Source of the DNA: Nitrospira sp.
Lineage (GTDB): Bacteria; Nitrospirota; Nitrospiria; Nitrospirales; Nitrospiraceae
Assembly: GCA_024760545.1 (NCBI GenBank)
Contig: CP060501.1
Location: forward strand, 1,835,501 to 1,899,500
Direction: 5' to 3'
DNA length: 64,000 nt
Shown: one piece after another, positions 46,299 to 54,276 of the stretch
Position numbering within the stretch: position 1 is the stretch's first letter
How the letters are laid out: the number at the start of each line of letters is the position of its first letter
The notes under the pieces: generated by a model
Told to the model about the DNA's origin: nothing
Databases searched by the model: none
Seen by the model: the letters and a program-made list of their open reading frames with translations, nothing else
Position numbers and translations under genes: made by a program

Positions 46299-46937
46299 GC
46301 TGCTTCTTTTCGTAAGTACAAAGGCTGTCGGTTTTAGGTCTAGAGGAGAAGAGTTGCGCCGACAGACGCTACGTGAAGTGCGACATCCGCAACAACTAGG
46401 AGTTGACTCTAGTTGCAAAACTAATTCTGCTGGGGGATGAATCACATACCTGAAACAGTGAGTAACTGTGTTGTTACACTGGTGTTAATTGCGAGTTACA
46501 AATCTGTAAACCAATAAAACCGAACTGATCCCAAGGCGAACCGGATGGGAATGGCGCCAGTCATTCAGCACATGGCGATTCACGCAGTTGAGCTTAGCTG
46601 GTCAGCTCGTGGGGAACTTCTTCCATACCTTTTGATCACTCCCCGTCAGCGAACGAGGAATCGAACGAGTGATTGGAAAGAACACGTTCGCAACTGCGAT
46701 CGAGGTCTTGAGCAACTTGCCGATTGGAAAACATGGGAGGCCTCTTGCCGTTGCCTGAACCTATCAAGAGAACCGATAGCGGCACGACGAATGCTAGAGT
46801 CGAAGAAGCAGTTGTTGTCTTCTTGAAGAGAGTGGGCGGACATGTAATGATTGAAAAGCAATTTTACAGAGCGGTAACATGGCCGTCTTGCTTCTGTAAT
46901 TTTGGAAGAGCATTCTCGTGTTTTGAGGAACTGCCGC
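46299..46937. other. Divergent intergenic region with repeat array
   Basis: About 640 bp without a supported gene. It carries the PHO-like array at 46461-46512. Two overlapping open frames on opposite strands (about 46545-46826 and 46646-46939) lack ribosome sites and domain signals and are treated as chance. Confidence 0.5.
46461..46512 (-). promoter_or_regulatory. Five-unit PHO-box-like direct repeat, 11-bp period
   Basis: Plus-strand units AGTAAC, TGTTAC, TGTTAA, AGTTAC and TGTAAA begin at 46461, 46472, 46483, 46494 and 46505, each exactly 11 bp apart. Orientation and spacing match the pstS and porin arrays, which suggests control of the minus-strand exported protein, whose start is 163 bp away, and perhaps of the porin group behind it. 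The plus-strand lipoprotein at 46938 is the other possible target. Confidence 0.6.
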
Positions 46938-47648
46938 ATGATCTTTTACATTGTCGTCGCTCTCCTATTCTCCCTTACGGCTTGCCAGAGCCGACCTTTT
47001 CAGACCGCAACCATGTACGATGATGCATCTCGTTTTGTAAGACTTGAAGTAGATCCTTCAAGAGGCGGAGGGCATTCTCACCCGGCCGCCATCACGACAG
47101 AGGAAATGATTGCGGTCTTGTCCGGTGTGATGATTGAGGAGCCGCCCCGTCTTGTATCGGCCTTGTCCCTTCTGATTAAGGACGATGAACCACGACGGCA
47201 CCCGGCCTTCAATGATACTGAAATCAGCTTCTTTGCACCGTACTTAGCAGAAGGTTTGAGAACAGCCAAATCCGAGGAGATAGTGACCTTCGGTCAAACC
47301 AGCCAGAAAACCGCACTCCTTGACAAAGTAGCCTCGGGTGGGATGTTCGTAACCTCAGGTGGAACGTTCATTGATGGCGACGAGTTGCATTTCATATTGG
47401 GCAACTATCGATCTCCAACGAACTATGCGCCGGACCCTGGCATCGGGGCTACACTCGATGGTCGATCAACTCCGCTGCAACCCATTGCACCACAGCGAAC
47501 TGAACTATATTTCGAACCCATCACTGCAGTTTCTCCCTCACGAGAAGGACTTTTTGGCAGTCTATTCCGACCAGATCGGCGAGAGATCGTCGTCTTGTTC
47601 AAGAAGCTGACGAGCAGGTCTTCAGACATCGACCACAACCCAAACTAA
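46938..47648 (+). CDS. Lipoprotein of an unrecognised family, paralogue of 42549-43502
   Basis: A 236-aa lipoprotein. ATG 46938 (GAGGA upstream) starts MIFYIVVALLFSLTACQSRP, with lipobox LTAC. The body reads RLEVDPSRGGGHSHPAAITT, MIAVLSGVMIEE, FNDTEISFFAPYLAEGLRTA, EEIVTF and GGTFIDGDELHFILGNYRSP, in the same order as matching stretches of the 317-aa lipoprotein at 42549-43502, but without its coiled-coil tail. An upstream in-frame ATG at 46902 would block the signal. It is the only plus-strand gene of the phosphate region. Confidence 0.7.
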   Translation: MIFYIVVALLFSLTACQSRPFQTATMYDDASRFVRLEVDPSRGGGHSHPAAITTEEMIAVLSGVMIEEPPRLVSALSLLIKDDEPRRHPAFNDTEISFFAPYLAEGLRTAKSEEIVTFGQTSQKTALLDKVASGGMFVTSGGTFIDGDELHFILGNYRSPTNYAPDPGIGATLDGRSTPLQPIAPQRTELYFEPITAVSPSREGLFGSLFRPDRREIVVLFKKLTSRSSDIDHNPN

Positions 47649-47926
47649 CTGTCTTTTGAAGGCCGAGTGACCTGCTCTTTCCTGGTCGCTTTTCCCTCTC
47701 TGCTTGGCGAAGACACCATCAAAACAAAATAATCCCTGACCGGCCATTTATTATGGCTTGCGGTAGCCGTCACCAACTGTTCTAATCTGGATAGATACAC
47801 TTCTCAAGCATTATGCCTTAGGCCTGCCACCACTCTCGAGGAACGATCACCCGCGGTGCTCTCGGAGTAGGGAAAGAAAAAGGTAACGGCCTGCGGTAAA
47901 ATACCGGAAACGATACCTCCAAAGAC

Positions 47927-48352
47927 ATGCCTTCGACTTCCGATCAAACTCCTACTGAACCTCCTCTTTGGTCAATCGGCATTGCGGCTCTCGTTATTCT
48001 GCTCGCTCCGCTCGTTTTATACTCACTTGCGCCAACAAGTCCCCTTCGCGACGGCGACACGGTATTTTCAGATGGCCAACAACAAGCGCGCATCAGCAAG
48101 CCAAGTCCAACCCGACCAGAGCTGACGGACGATACCTGTTTGCTTGATCCAAACAGCCCTCTGATCGTCATCCAGCCACCTACCGACCAAGCCGAGGATT
48201 TAATCATTGCCCAAGTCCAAGGCAATCCGGCTAACGAATGGCCCTTTTGCCCCGTGCACTTCGAGGTGATATTGAAGACTCATCAAGTATTTCAGAAGCC
48301 GGCAGTGTTTGGGACGGTACGAGAGATCTTGGTTGAATTCTTCAGTCGATGA
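47927..48352 (+). CDS. Hypothetical membrane-anchored protein
   Basis: A 141-aa frame with a single hydrophobic segment (about 14-34: WSIGIAALVILLAPLVLYSL) and a hydrophilic C-terminal part rich in Pro, Thr and Gln. No family is recognised. The start at ATG 47927 has no strong ribosome site. The end of the gene converges on the msrA remnant. Confidence 0.45.
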   Translation: MPSTSDQTPTEPPLWSIGIAALVILLAPLVLYSLAPTSPLRDGDTVFSDGQQQARISKPSPTRPELTDDTCLLDPNSPLIVIQPPTDQAEDLIIAQVQGNPANEWPFCPVHFEVILKTHQVFQKPAVFGTVREILVEFFSR

Positions 48353-48377
48353 GTGCGTGCTGCATAAGTTTTTAGAT

Positions 48378-48675
48378 AGTGGGCAAACTGCTTTCTAAAC
48401 TTGGCGATTTTGGGGCTCGCCACAAATTGGCAGTATCCTTGGAAGGGATTTCGAGCGAAATATTCCTGGTGATAGGATTCCGCTTCATACCATTGGCTGG
48501 CCGGAGCAACCTGCGTGAAAATGGGAGCCTCGTACAGCTTTCATGCTGCTTCGCGTGTAGGGTTGCCCAGAGCTCCACCCATGTAACCGGACTCAACCGA
48601 TTCCATCCCGCTGACCGGATCGTAGACCGCCTCAAGACACCAAAAAACAGCCGCCCGTGAGGATGGTGACTTCCT
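48378..48675 (-). pseudogene. msrA: Remnant of peptide-methionine sulfoxide reductase MsrA
   Basis: No open frame covers it, but pieces of MsrA can be read on the minus strand. The active-site stretch TILTGGCF is followed after a one-base shift by WCLEAVYDPVSGMESVESGY and MGGALGNPT. An in-frame TGA interrupts next, about 75 central residues are missing, and the C-terminal part continues as QVAPASQWYEAESYHQEYF, then GYCQFVASPKIAKFRKQF. MsrA repairs oxidised methionine using the Cys in GCFWC. Frameshift, stop and deletion together make this a true pseudogene rather than a base-calling error. Ends are approximate. Confidence 0.8.
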
Positions 48676-48731
48676 TTTCAGATGAGATCGGTGGAATGAA
48701 TGGCAGGACTTTTTCTCTGTACGGAGGCTGG

Positions 48732-48893
48732 CTACTCTTCTTCCTCTTCCTCAATATCCTCGATCCCTTCATAACTCATTTCAGGAAACGACGCCGAAGC
48801 CTTTTCACAGGCAGTCTCAACCATTTCTTCGGCATCTTCTGCTGAATCGGCATCGACCAGAAACTTCACAGTGATGGCATACCTCTGTTCCAC
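48732..48893 (-). CDS. Small acidic protein
   Basis: A 53-aa product from GTG 48893, which has AAAGGAG about 6 bp upstream, to 48732. It starts VEQRYAITVKFLVDADSAED and ends in a run of Glu (EGIEDIEEEEEE). A longer in-frame start at 49043 adds a basic, non-matching head and has no ribosome site. No family is recognised; the first 40 residues could fold as a small alpha/beta unit. Confidence 0.5.
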   Translation of the reverse strand: MEQRYAITVKFLVDADSAEDAEEMVETACEKASASFPEMSYEGIEDIEEEEEE

Positions 48894-49109
48894 TCCCGAC
48901 TCCTTTCTCTGTCGTTTGGCCAAGAATTTTTTGATCCACACATCAGTTATTCTGTACTTTCTGACAGTTGTGGTGGTCGTGTCAACCTCGCCTGGAACGC
49001 ATTTGTTGAGAACTGAGTTCGACGATAATTGGACAATAATCAACGGCGCTTTGTAGAGATGAACAATCTGCGGAGAAGTGCGCGTGATTGATCGACGCTG
49101 GAGAGAAAA

Positions 49110-49490
49110 CTACTCTTCTTGCTCAAGGTTAGTGAGAACCATTTTGAGCTTCGCAAACTCGGCTGGATCAATGCGCGAGAATGCGACGCCAAAGCTATTT
49201 CCATCAACCCATCGTACAGTGACTTCGTCAATCCGCAACGGCCAATCAAGCCCGGGAACGTGGAGCCGGCATTCAAATCTTGCTCCCTGTGCCACTTTCA
49301 TATCGCTTTCAACTTTGCAACCGCCGACAGAAATATCCAGCGTGCGTCCCTGCCCTTCCTGCCTTTGCCCAGAAAAGGTGCTGCGGAACTGCGCGGTGAA
49401 TCGCGGCTGGATCCTGCGTTCCTCCGGCAGAGTTTTGGGCGGAGTCTGCTCAGTGGATTCGGACTTAAAGAGAGAACCAAGTTTTTTCAA
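49110..49490 (-). CDS. PilZ-domain protein
   Basis: A 126-aa protein. The start is TTG 49490, supported by GGAGGAG at 7 bp. The PilZ signature is ERRIQPRFTAQFRS (RxxxR) followed by LDISVGGCKVESD (the (D/N)xSxxG motif), then EVTVRWVDGNSFGVAF and a C-terminal helix. These are the residues that bind cyclic di-GMP in PilZ proteins. A single PilZ unit without an effector domain probably acts through a partner. It lies downstream of pal on the same strand. Confidence 0.85.
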   Translation of the reverse strand: MKKLGSLFKSESTEQTPPKTLPEERRIQPRFTAQFRSTFSGQRQEGQGRTLDISVGGCKVESDMKVAQGARFECRLHVPGLDWPLRIDEVTVRWVDGNSFGVAFSRIDPAEFAKLKMVLTNLEQEE

Positions 49491-49562
49491 AGAAGAACTC
49501 CTCCTTCAGATCGGATTACCCAAAATGACCGACGATAGTTTTTCATCTCACGGAGCACCACC

Positions 49563-50198
49563 CTACTTCTTGGTTGACAGAAGCATGTGGCCACGTCGGT
49601 TTTGCTGATAGCAGGATTCGTCCCGTTCAAAGCAAAAGGGACGTTCTTTACCGTATGACACGATCATCACCTGCTTCGAACTCACCCCGGCTTCGGTAAG
49701 ATAGCTTCGAGCGGCTTTCGCGCGCTTATCGCCTAATACGACGTTGTAGTCACTGGTGCCTCGCTCGTCGCAATGCCCTTCAATCTTCAACACCGCTCCT
49801 GGATGATCCTTCAGATACGCGGCATCGTGGTTGAGCGCTTCCATTCCGACCTCAGATAAGCCCCATTGGTCATAACCAAAGAACACGTCCTGCAAACCCG
49901 CCTCCACCGCAGCTTTTTCTTCTTTCGTGAGTTCGGCGCGCTGGCGAGCGGTGAGCCCCGACGGATTCATCGCCGTGGAGTACCCCCCTTGCGCAAGACG
50001 TTCCTCAGACGGATTACGTGAAAATCCGCTCAACTCCCCGCTTGACCCTCCACCTGAAATGCTCGGGACCTTTGAACTCGCGCTGCCTGATCCACCTTCA
50101 CCGTCCGACTGGAGCCATTTCGTATTACAGCCTTGGGCTGATAACAACACCAGTCCCATCATCACGACAGCTCCAGACTTGATGACTACTCTGTTCAT
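49563..50198 (-). CDS. pal: Peptidoglycan-associated lipoprotein Pal
   Basis: A 211-aa outer-membrane lipoprotein. ATG 50198 is preceded by GGAGGAG; the lipobox is in LLSAQGC. A Gly/Ser-rich linker (35-95) precedes the OmpA-like domain: VFFGYDQWGLSEVGMEALNH, LKIEGHCDERGTSDYNVVLG, KRAKAARSYLTEAGV, SYGKERPFC. The GHCDERGT segment binds peptidoglycan. The usual tolB neighbour is not in the window. The frame extends to 50369 but the extra part is not Pal-like. Confidence 0.9.
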   Translation of the reverse strand: MNRVVIKSGAVVMMGLVLLSAQGCNTKWLQSDGEGGSGSASSKVPSISGGGSSGELSGFSRNPSEERLAQGGYSTAMNPSGLTARQRAELTKEEKAAVEAGLQDVFFGYDQWGLSEVGMEALNHDAAYLKDHPGAVLKIEGHCDERGTSDYNVVLGDKRAKAARSYLTEAGVSSKQVMIVSYGKERPFCFERDESCYQQNRRGHMLLSTKK

Positions 50199-50530
50199 GA
50201 CCGCTCTCCTCCGTTCAGCATTTAGATCCAGACACTCAATCAGTTCGCGACTTCCGTGTCGTGAAAATCTGGTGCGAAGCCCTGGAGTTACCCTCTCGGG
50301 ACAAATATAGCACCGTCGTGGAAAAGTGACGGTTGCCACCACGGCAGGGGCCAATGACCTCCTGAACATAATACTTTCAATGTGTTGTAAGAGATGGCGG
50401 CCGGCTCAGCCGATTGATCTTGACTAAGAAAATAGGGAGGTTTTCTCAGTCTAAGACACTGGGTAAGAGAGAATAGGTCAAGAAAAATGGTTGAGGTAAA
50501 GCCACAGGATTCGAGATGGCTATAGATGAC
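50199..50530. other. Gene-free interval upstream of pal
   Basis: About 330 bp between pal and the small membrane peptide gene. I see no gene or hairpin that I can support. It presumably holds the pal promoter. Confidence 0.4.
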
Positions 50531-50671
50531 TTATCGGTATCTTTTCCGATCAGACCACCGGATCGGTTGCAATACCGTTCCCAAACCGGCCACACCACAG
50601 ATAAACAACAGCATAGCTAATGCAACCACCAAGAAGAACGCCGCCCGCACATCGTGCAAAACAGGGATCAT
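50531..50671 (-). CDS. 46-aa single-span membrane peptide
   Basis: ATG 50671 with GAGGAGGG about 8 bp upstream, stop at 50531. The peptide begins MIPVLHDVRA and has one long hydrophobic helix (AFFLVVALAMLLFICGVAGL) followed by a basic end (WSDRKRYR), giving an inside-positive C-terminus. The strong ribosome site supports it. Family unknown. Confidence 0.55.
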   Translation of the reverse strand: MIPVLHDVRAAFFLVVALAMLLFICGVAGLGTVLQPIRWSDRKRYR

Positions 50672-50698
50672 GGTATGTCCCTCCTCTTGCTCGAGTCA

Positions 50699-50896
50699 TC
50701 AACGACCCCACCCACATTCGCAGATCCAAGGGCTCATCGGGTCCGTCTTCTGAAGAAGCCTACCACAACAGGGACATTGTCGAGTCCAGACGGACCGCAT
50801 CTTTTGAGGAAGCCCCTTTGTGCTCACCTTGACTTGCCCACTATATCGGCATAACCGCTTCACGTGATAACCCCCCCCCTCTCCTGATTCACTCAA
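50699..50896 (-). CDS. Small zinc-ribbon-like protein
   Basis: A 65-aa frame whose C-terminal half has CPCCGRLL and, 13 residues on, CECGWGR, a four-Cys pattern that could hold a zinc ion. The N-terminal half contains several Lys/Arg residues. The true start is uncertain: internal Met codons (for example before RSVWTRQC) would give only 33 residues. It lies 27 bp upstream of the 46-aa peptide on the same strand. Confidence 0.4.
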   Translation of the reverse strand: MSESGEGGGYHVKRLCRYSGQVKVSTKGLPQKMRSVWTRQCPCCGRLLQKTDPMSPWICECGWGR

Positions 50897-51001
50897 CTTA
50901 TATTACTGTCCCCTTCATGGTCTATGCAGCTTTCGTGGGAGAACAATGAAGCTGGGATAAATAAGAATCGTATAAACAGGCGAGATGTTTGAAGTTACTT
51001 A

Positions 51002-51078
<77 letters not shown>

Positions 51079-51141
51079 ATCGACGTACATGAATCATGTT
51101 AGGGCGAGGCTTGTCAAGGTTAGGAAAGTTGGCCTGGAGGC

Positions 51142-51642
51142 CTACAGTCGGGCCAGAATCTCATCGGCAACTTGCGTGAGAGATCGTCCATCCGTTTCAA
51201 TGACATGATCGGCAGCAGCTTGATACTTCGGAATCCGCTCGCGAAGGACATCCTGGATCTCATCGACAAAAGATTTGGCTCCGGTCAGAGAGGGGCGCTG
51301 TGTATCACGACTGATCCGCCCGGTTATCGTCTCGACCGAGGCAGTCAACCAGAACAATGTTCCCGTCTTTTTCAAGATCTCCACGTTTTGCGATCGAAGG
51401 ATTAGTCCTCCTCCCGTGTCGATGACTAGCCCATCACTGGCAGCCACCTTCTGACAGACCTGAGATTCGAGATCACGAAAGTACTCCCACCCATGTTGCT
51501 CCACAATCTCTGGGATAGTGTGTCCCGCCGATTTCACGATCTCTGCGTCAGTGGACAGGAGACTACGGTCCAGACGAGCCGCCAAGAGCTTTCCGACGGT
51601 GCTCTTTCCCGTACCTCGATACCCAATGAGCACCACATTCAT
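51142..51642 (-). CDS. aroK: Shikimate kinase
   Basis: Phosphorylates shikimate with ATP in chorismate synthesis. The 166-aa product begins at ATG 51642, which overlaps the aroE stop by 4 bp; the frame extends to 51762 inside aroE and is not used. Walker A is LIGYRGTGKSTVGKLLA, the shikimate-binding Asp lies in LLSTDAEIV, the conserved VIDTGGGLILRSQN follows, and the LID Arg in RDTQRPSLTG. The length is as expected. Confidence 0.93.
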   Translation of the reverse strand: MNVVLIGYRGTGKSTVGKLLAARLDRSLLSTDAEIVKSAGHTIPEIVEQHGWEYFRDLESQVCQKVAASDGLVIDTGGGLILRSQNVEILKKTGTLFWLTASVETITGRISRDTQRPSLTGAKSFVDEIQDVLRERIPKYQAAADHVIETDGRSLTQVADEILARL

Positions 51643-52493
51643 TGGAAGTGAGATTCCAATACGGTACGCATGACATCGACCGGGGCAGACTGATTGGTCC
51701 AGAGCTCGAATTGAGCGACGGCTTGATTCAGAAACATCTCCAACCCGGGGATTGTCTTGCACCCTGCGCGCTTCGCATCCTTGAGTAATCTGGTCTCCAG
51801 TGGATTATAGACAATATCCATAACCGCAAGGCCCGCGTGGAGGAGCGAGGCGGGAACACAAGTGGCATCGACTTTCGGAGACATGCCGACAGGCGTGCAA
51901 TGAATCAATACGTGTGCATCGGGAAGCACGCGACGAAGGGCGGTTTCATCAAGATGACCGTCCTCAACCGCAACCACCTCCTGAGAGCGAACATCTTGCG
52001 CCAACGTTGCCCGTTCACGGCCGTCGACTCCCAGCAACGTCAACTTTTCCGCATATGATTCGGCAGCCAGTGCAAAGGCAATGGCTCGTGCTGCACCGCC
52101 GGAACCCAAGATGACGATGTGACGATCTCTTAGTTCGACCCCTCCTTTCATCAGCGCCTGCAGAGATCCGGTCGCGTCCGTGTTATATCCAAAGAGCTTG
52201 CCCTTTTCGGCGACGATCGTGTTAATCGCTCCAATTCGCCGCGCCGTCTTCTCGACATGATCGAGAAACGGCATTGCCGCGACCTTGTGAGGAATCGTCA
52301 CGCTTGCCCCGCGAAAGTTTCCCAGTGCACGAAGTCCCTTGATGGCTTCGCCGATCGTGTCCACTTGCCAGGCCAGATAGACGAAATTGAGTCCCACTTT
52401 GCGGAACGCCGCGTTGTGAATGGCGGGCGACAGCGAATGTCCAACCGGATTGCCGATCACCCCGCAAAACTTCGTCTGAGCGTCTATATCCAT
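51639..52493 (-). CDS. aroE: Shikimate dehydrogenase
   Basis: NADPH-dependent reduction of 3-dehydroshikimate to shikimate. The 284-aa product has the substrate motif GNPVGHSLSPAIHNAAF, the catalytic Lys in VTIPHK, NTDATG and the Rossmann loop VILGSGGAARAIAFALA. It is coupled to aroK by an ATGA overlap, so consecutive pathway enzymes are co-produced. The SDR gene lies 44 bp upstream. Confidence 0.94.
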   Translation of the reverse strand: MDIDAQTKFCGVIGNPVGHSLSPAIHNAAFRKVGLNFVYLAWQVDTIGEAIKGLRALGNFRGASVTIPHKVAAMPFLDHVEKTARRIGAINTIVAEKGKLFGYNTDATGSLQALMKGGVELRDRHIVILGSGGAARAIAFALAAESYAEKLTLLGVDGRERATLAQDVRSQEVVAVEDGHLDETALRRVLPDAHVLIHCTPVGMSPKVDATCVPASLLHAGLAVMDIVYNPLETRLLKDAKRAGCKTIPGLEMFLNQAVAQFELWTNQSAPVDVMRTVLESHFQ

Positions 52494-52537
52494 ATCATCT
52501 CACAGCAACGGTCGATACCGTTCAATGGCCGCTCCTG

Positions 52538-53299
52538 TTACCCCTTGTAGACGGTCATGCCCCCATCGATAGGGAAGGTCGCCCCGGTCACCCAGGCCGC
52601 TTCATCAGACGCGAGATACAGAACCATATTCGCCACCTCTTCGGGCGTCCCAGGACGACGAATCGCATATTGAGCGAGAATGGGTTGGAGCATGTCGGGA
52701 TTTGCCATCAAGGGGGCCGCCATGGGTGTATCGATGAGACCTGGGTTCACGACATTACAACGAATGCCTTCGTTGGCATATTCGACTGCCAGCGCACGCG
52801 TCAAGGAGTCAAGCCCTCCCTTGGATGTCGCGTAGGCAGCTAAGCCGGAAAGACCGACCAGACTGGCGATCGACGAAATATTGACGATCGACCCCTGCCC
52901 TTGCTTCAACATCTGGGGGATGACGGCTCGAGTCATGCGGAAGACCCCCGTCAAGTTGACGGCGAGCACATCTGCCCAGCTGGCATCATCGGTTTCGTGA
53001 AGCCGTTTCCCGAAGGCACCGATACCCGCATTATTGACGAGGATATCGATCCTTCCAAAACTATCGATCGTTCGACGAACGACATCCTGTGCATGAGCTT
53101 CATCCGTGACTGAACCAGCGACTCCAAGAACTTTTCCCTTGTTGAGTCGGATCACAGCCGCGACACGATCCAATTCCTGTTGCCGGCGTCCTGTCACAAC
53201 CACCGACGCCCCTTCATCGGCAAAACGCTTGGCGATGGCTTCGCCGATCCCGGCGTTTCCTCCGGTCACCACGGCAACCTTGCCTTCCAACCTATTCAT
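52538..53299 (-). CDS. Short-chain dehydrogenase/reductase (SDR)
   Basis: A 253-aa classical SDR. Cofactor motif TGGNAGIGEA near residue 13, NNAG (ILVNNAGIGA), catalytic Ser in NISSIAS and YATSK, and the C-terminal DEAAWVTGATFPIDGG. These proteins oxidise or reduce alcohols and ketones with NAD(P). The substrate cannot be read from the sequence, and the glucose/3-oxoacyl annotation often given would be a guess. It overlaps the methyltransferase stop by 4 bp and precedes aroE. Confidence 0.88.
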   Translation of the reverse strand: MNRLEGKVAVVTGGNAGIGEAIAKRFADEGASVVVTGRRQQELDRVAAVIRLNKGKVLGVAGSVTDEAHAQDVVRRTIDSFGRIDILVNNAGIGAFGKRLHETDDASWADVLAVNLTGVFRMTRAVIPQMLKQGQGSIVNISSIASLVGLSGLAAYATSKGGLDSLTRALAVEYANEGIRCNVVNPGLIDTPMAAPLMANPDMLQPILAQYAIRRPGTPEEVANMVLYLASDEAAWVTGATFPIDGGMTVYKG

Positions 53300-54171
53300 C
53301 GGCTCCGCTCCTCTTCTGCTGCATCAGGCATGTCTCTCGAGTCGTCATCGAGGGCAGCTTCTCGCTCAGCCCTTGAACCGAGCAGCCCTGGCTCCACTTT
53401 TCGAGCCACGGTGATGAACCCAGAATGAGCGACCATGCGATGATCAGGCCTCACACTCCTGCCTTGCACGGACCAGGTTCGTAATAACGTCTCAAATGTT
53501 TCGATCATGCCGAACACCGTCTCTCGTTCGAGCGCTTCGACGGTCTTCATGACCTGGGGCACGGTGGGGACAAAACTCAAATAGATCCCGCCGGATCGAA
53601 GCGCCTTGGCCGCATGAGGAACGACCTGCCACGGTTCCGGCAGATCGAGCACGACACGATCAAACGGCACCTCGTCGTCGAGCAAATCGATGCCCTCATA
53701 GGCGTTTTTCCTGAAAGTGACCAGATTGGCTGGATTCATGGAACGGGTAATGTTTGTCAGAGCTGTCTGCGCAAAGTCTTCCCGGACTTCATACGTCACC
53801 ACCAAACCGCCGGGCCCAACCGCGCGCAACAACGCCATGGTCAATGCGCCTGATCCAGTTCCGGCCTCGAACACTCGAGCCCCCGGATAGATATCTGCCC
53901 ACATCGGAATGATCGCGAGATCCTTTGGATAAAGGACCTGTGCCCCTCGGGGCATCTTGAGCACATAATCTCCGAAGGTCGGCCGGATCGCCACCATCTT
54001 TTTGCCGCCCGAGAGCGTCACGATGGATCCGTCGGGACGGCCGATCAGTGCATCATGCGCAATTTTCTGCCCGCTGAATTGGTACGTCTCTCCCGCTTTC
54101 AGCGTGAGGGCATACTGTCGCCGCTTTTCATCGACGAGATGGATACGTTCGCCACTAGATAATGCTGACAT
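53296..54171 (-). CDS. trmI: tRNA (adenine-N1)-methyltransferase TrmI
   Basis: SAM-dependent methylation of adenosine 58 in the T-loop. The 291-aa product begins MSALSSGERIHLVDEKRRQY, has the substrate-loop region GKKMVAIRPTFGDYVLKMPR, the SAM motif VFEAGTGSGALTMALLRAVG, and the catalytic DLPEPWQVVPHAAKAL segment with GGIYLSFVPTVPQV. ATG 54171 is taken as start; the frame opens at 54237 and another ATG at 54180 is possible. It heads the aroE-aroK operon on the minus strand. Confidence 0.9.
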   Translation of the reverse strand: MSALSSGERIHLVDEKRRQYALTLKAGETYQFSGQKIAHDALIGRPDGSIVTLSGGKKMVAIRPTFGDYVLKMPRGAQVLYPKDLAIIPMWADIYPGARVFEAGTGSGALTMALLRAVGPGGLVVTYEVREDFAQTALTNITRSMNPANLVTFRKNAYEGIDLLDDEVPFDRVVLDLPEPWQVVPHAAKALRSGGIYLSFVPTVPQVMKTVEALERETVFGMIETFETLLRTWSVQGRSVRPDHRMVAHSGFITVARKVEPGLLGSRAEREAALDDDSRDMPDAAEEERSR

Positions 54172-54276
54172 GCCGCGCATTCTAGGAGGTTCGTTCCCTG
54201 CTTTGCAACCAAACGCTATTCCTTGACAGGGTGGCAAGCGGGCCGTAAGATCCTCTCATCATTGACATTTTTCACG

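Noticed and set aside
46545-46939. Overlapping open frames on both strands between the exported protein and the lipoprotein
   Set aside because: No ribosome sites, no signal or domain, and they overlap each other. They look like chance.
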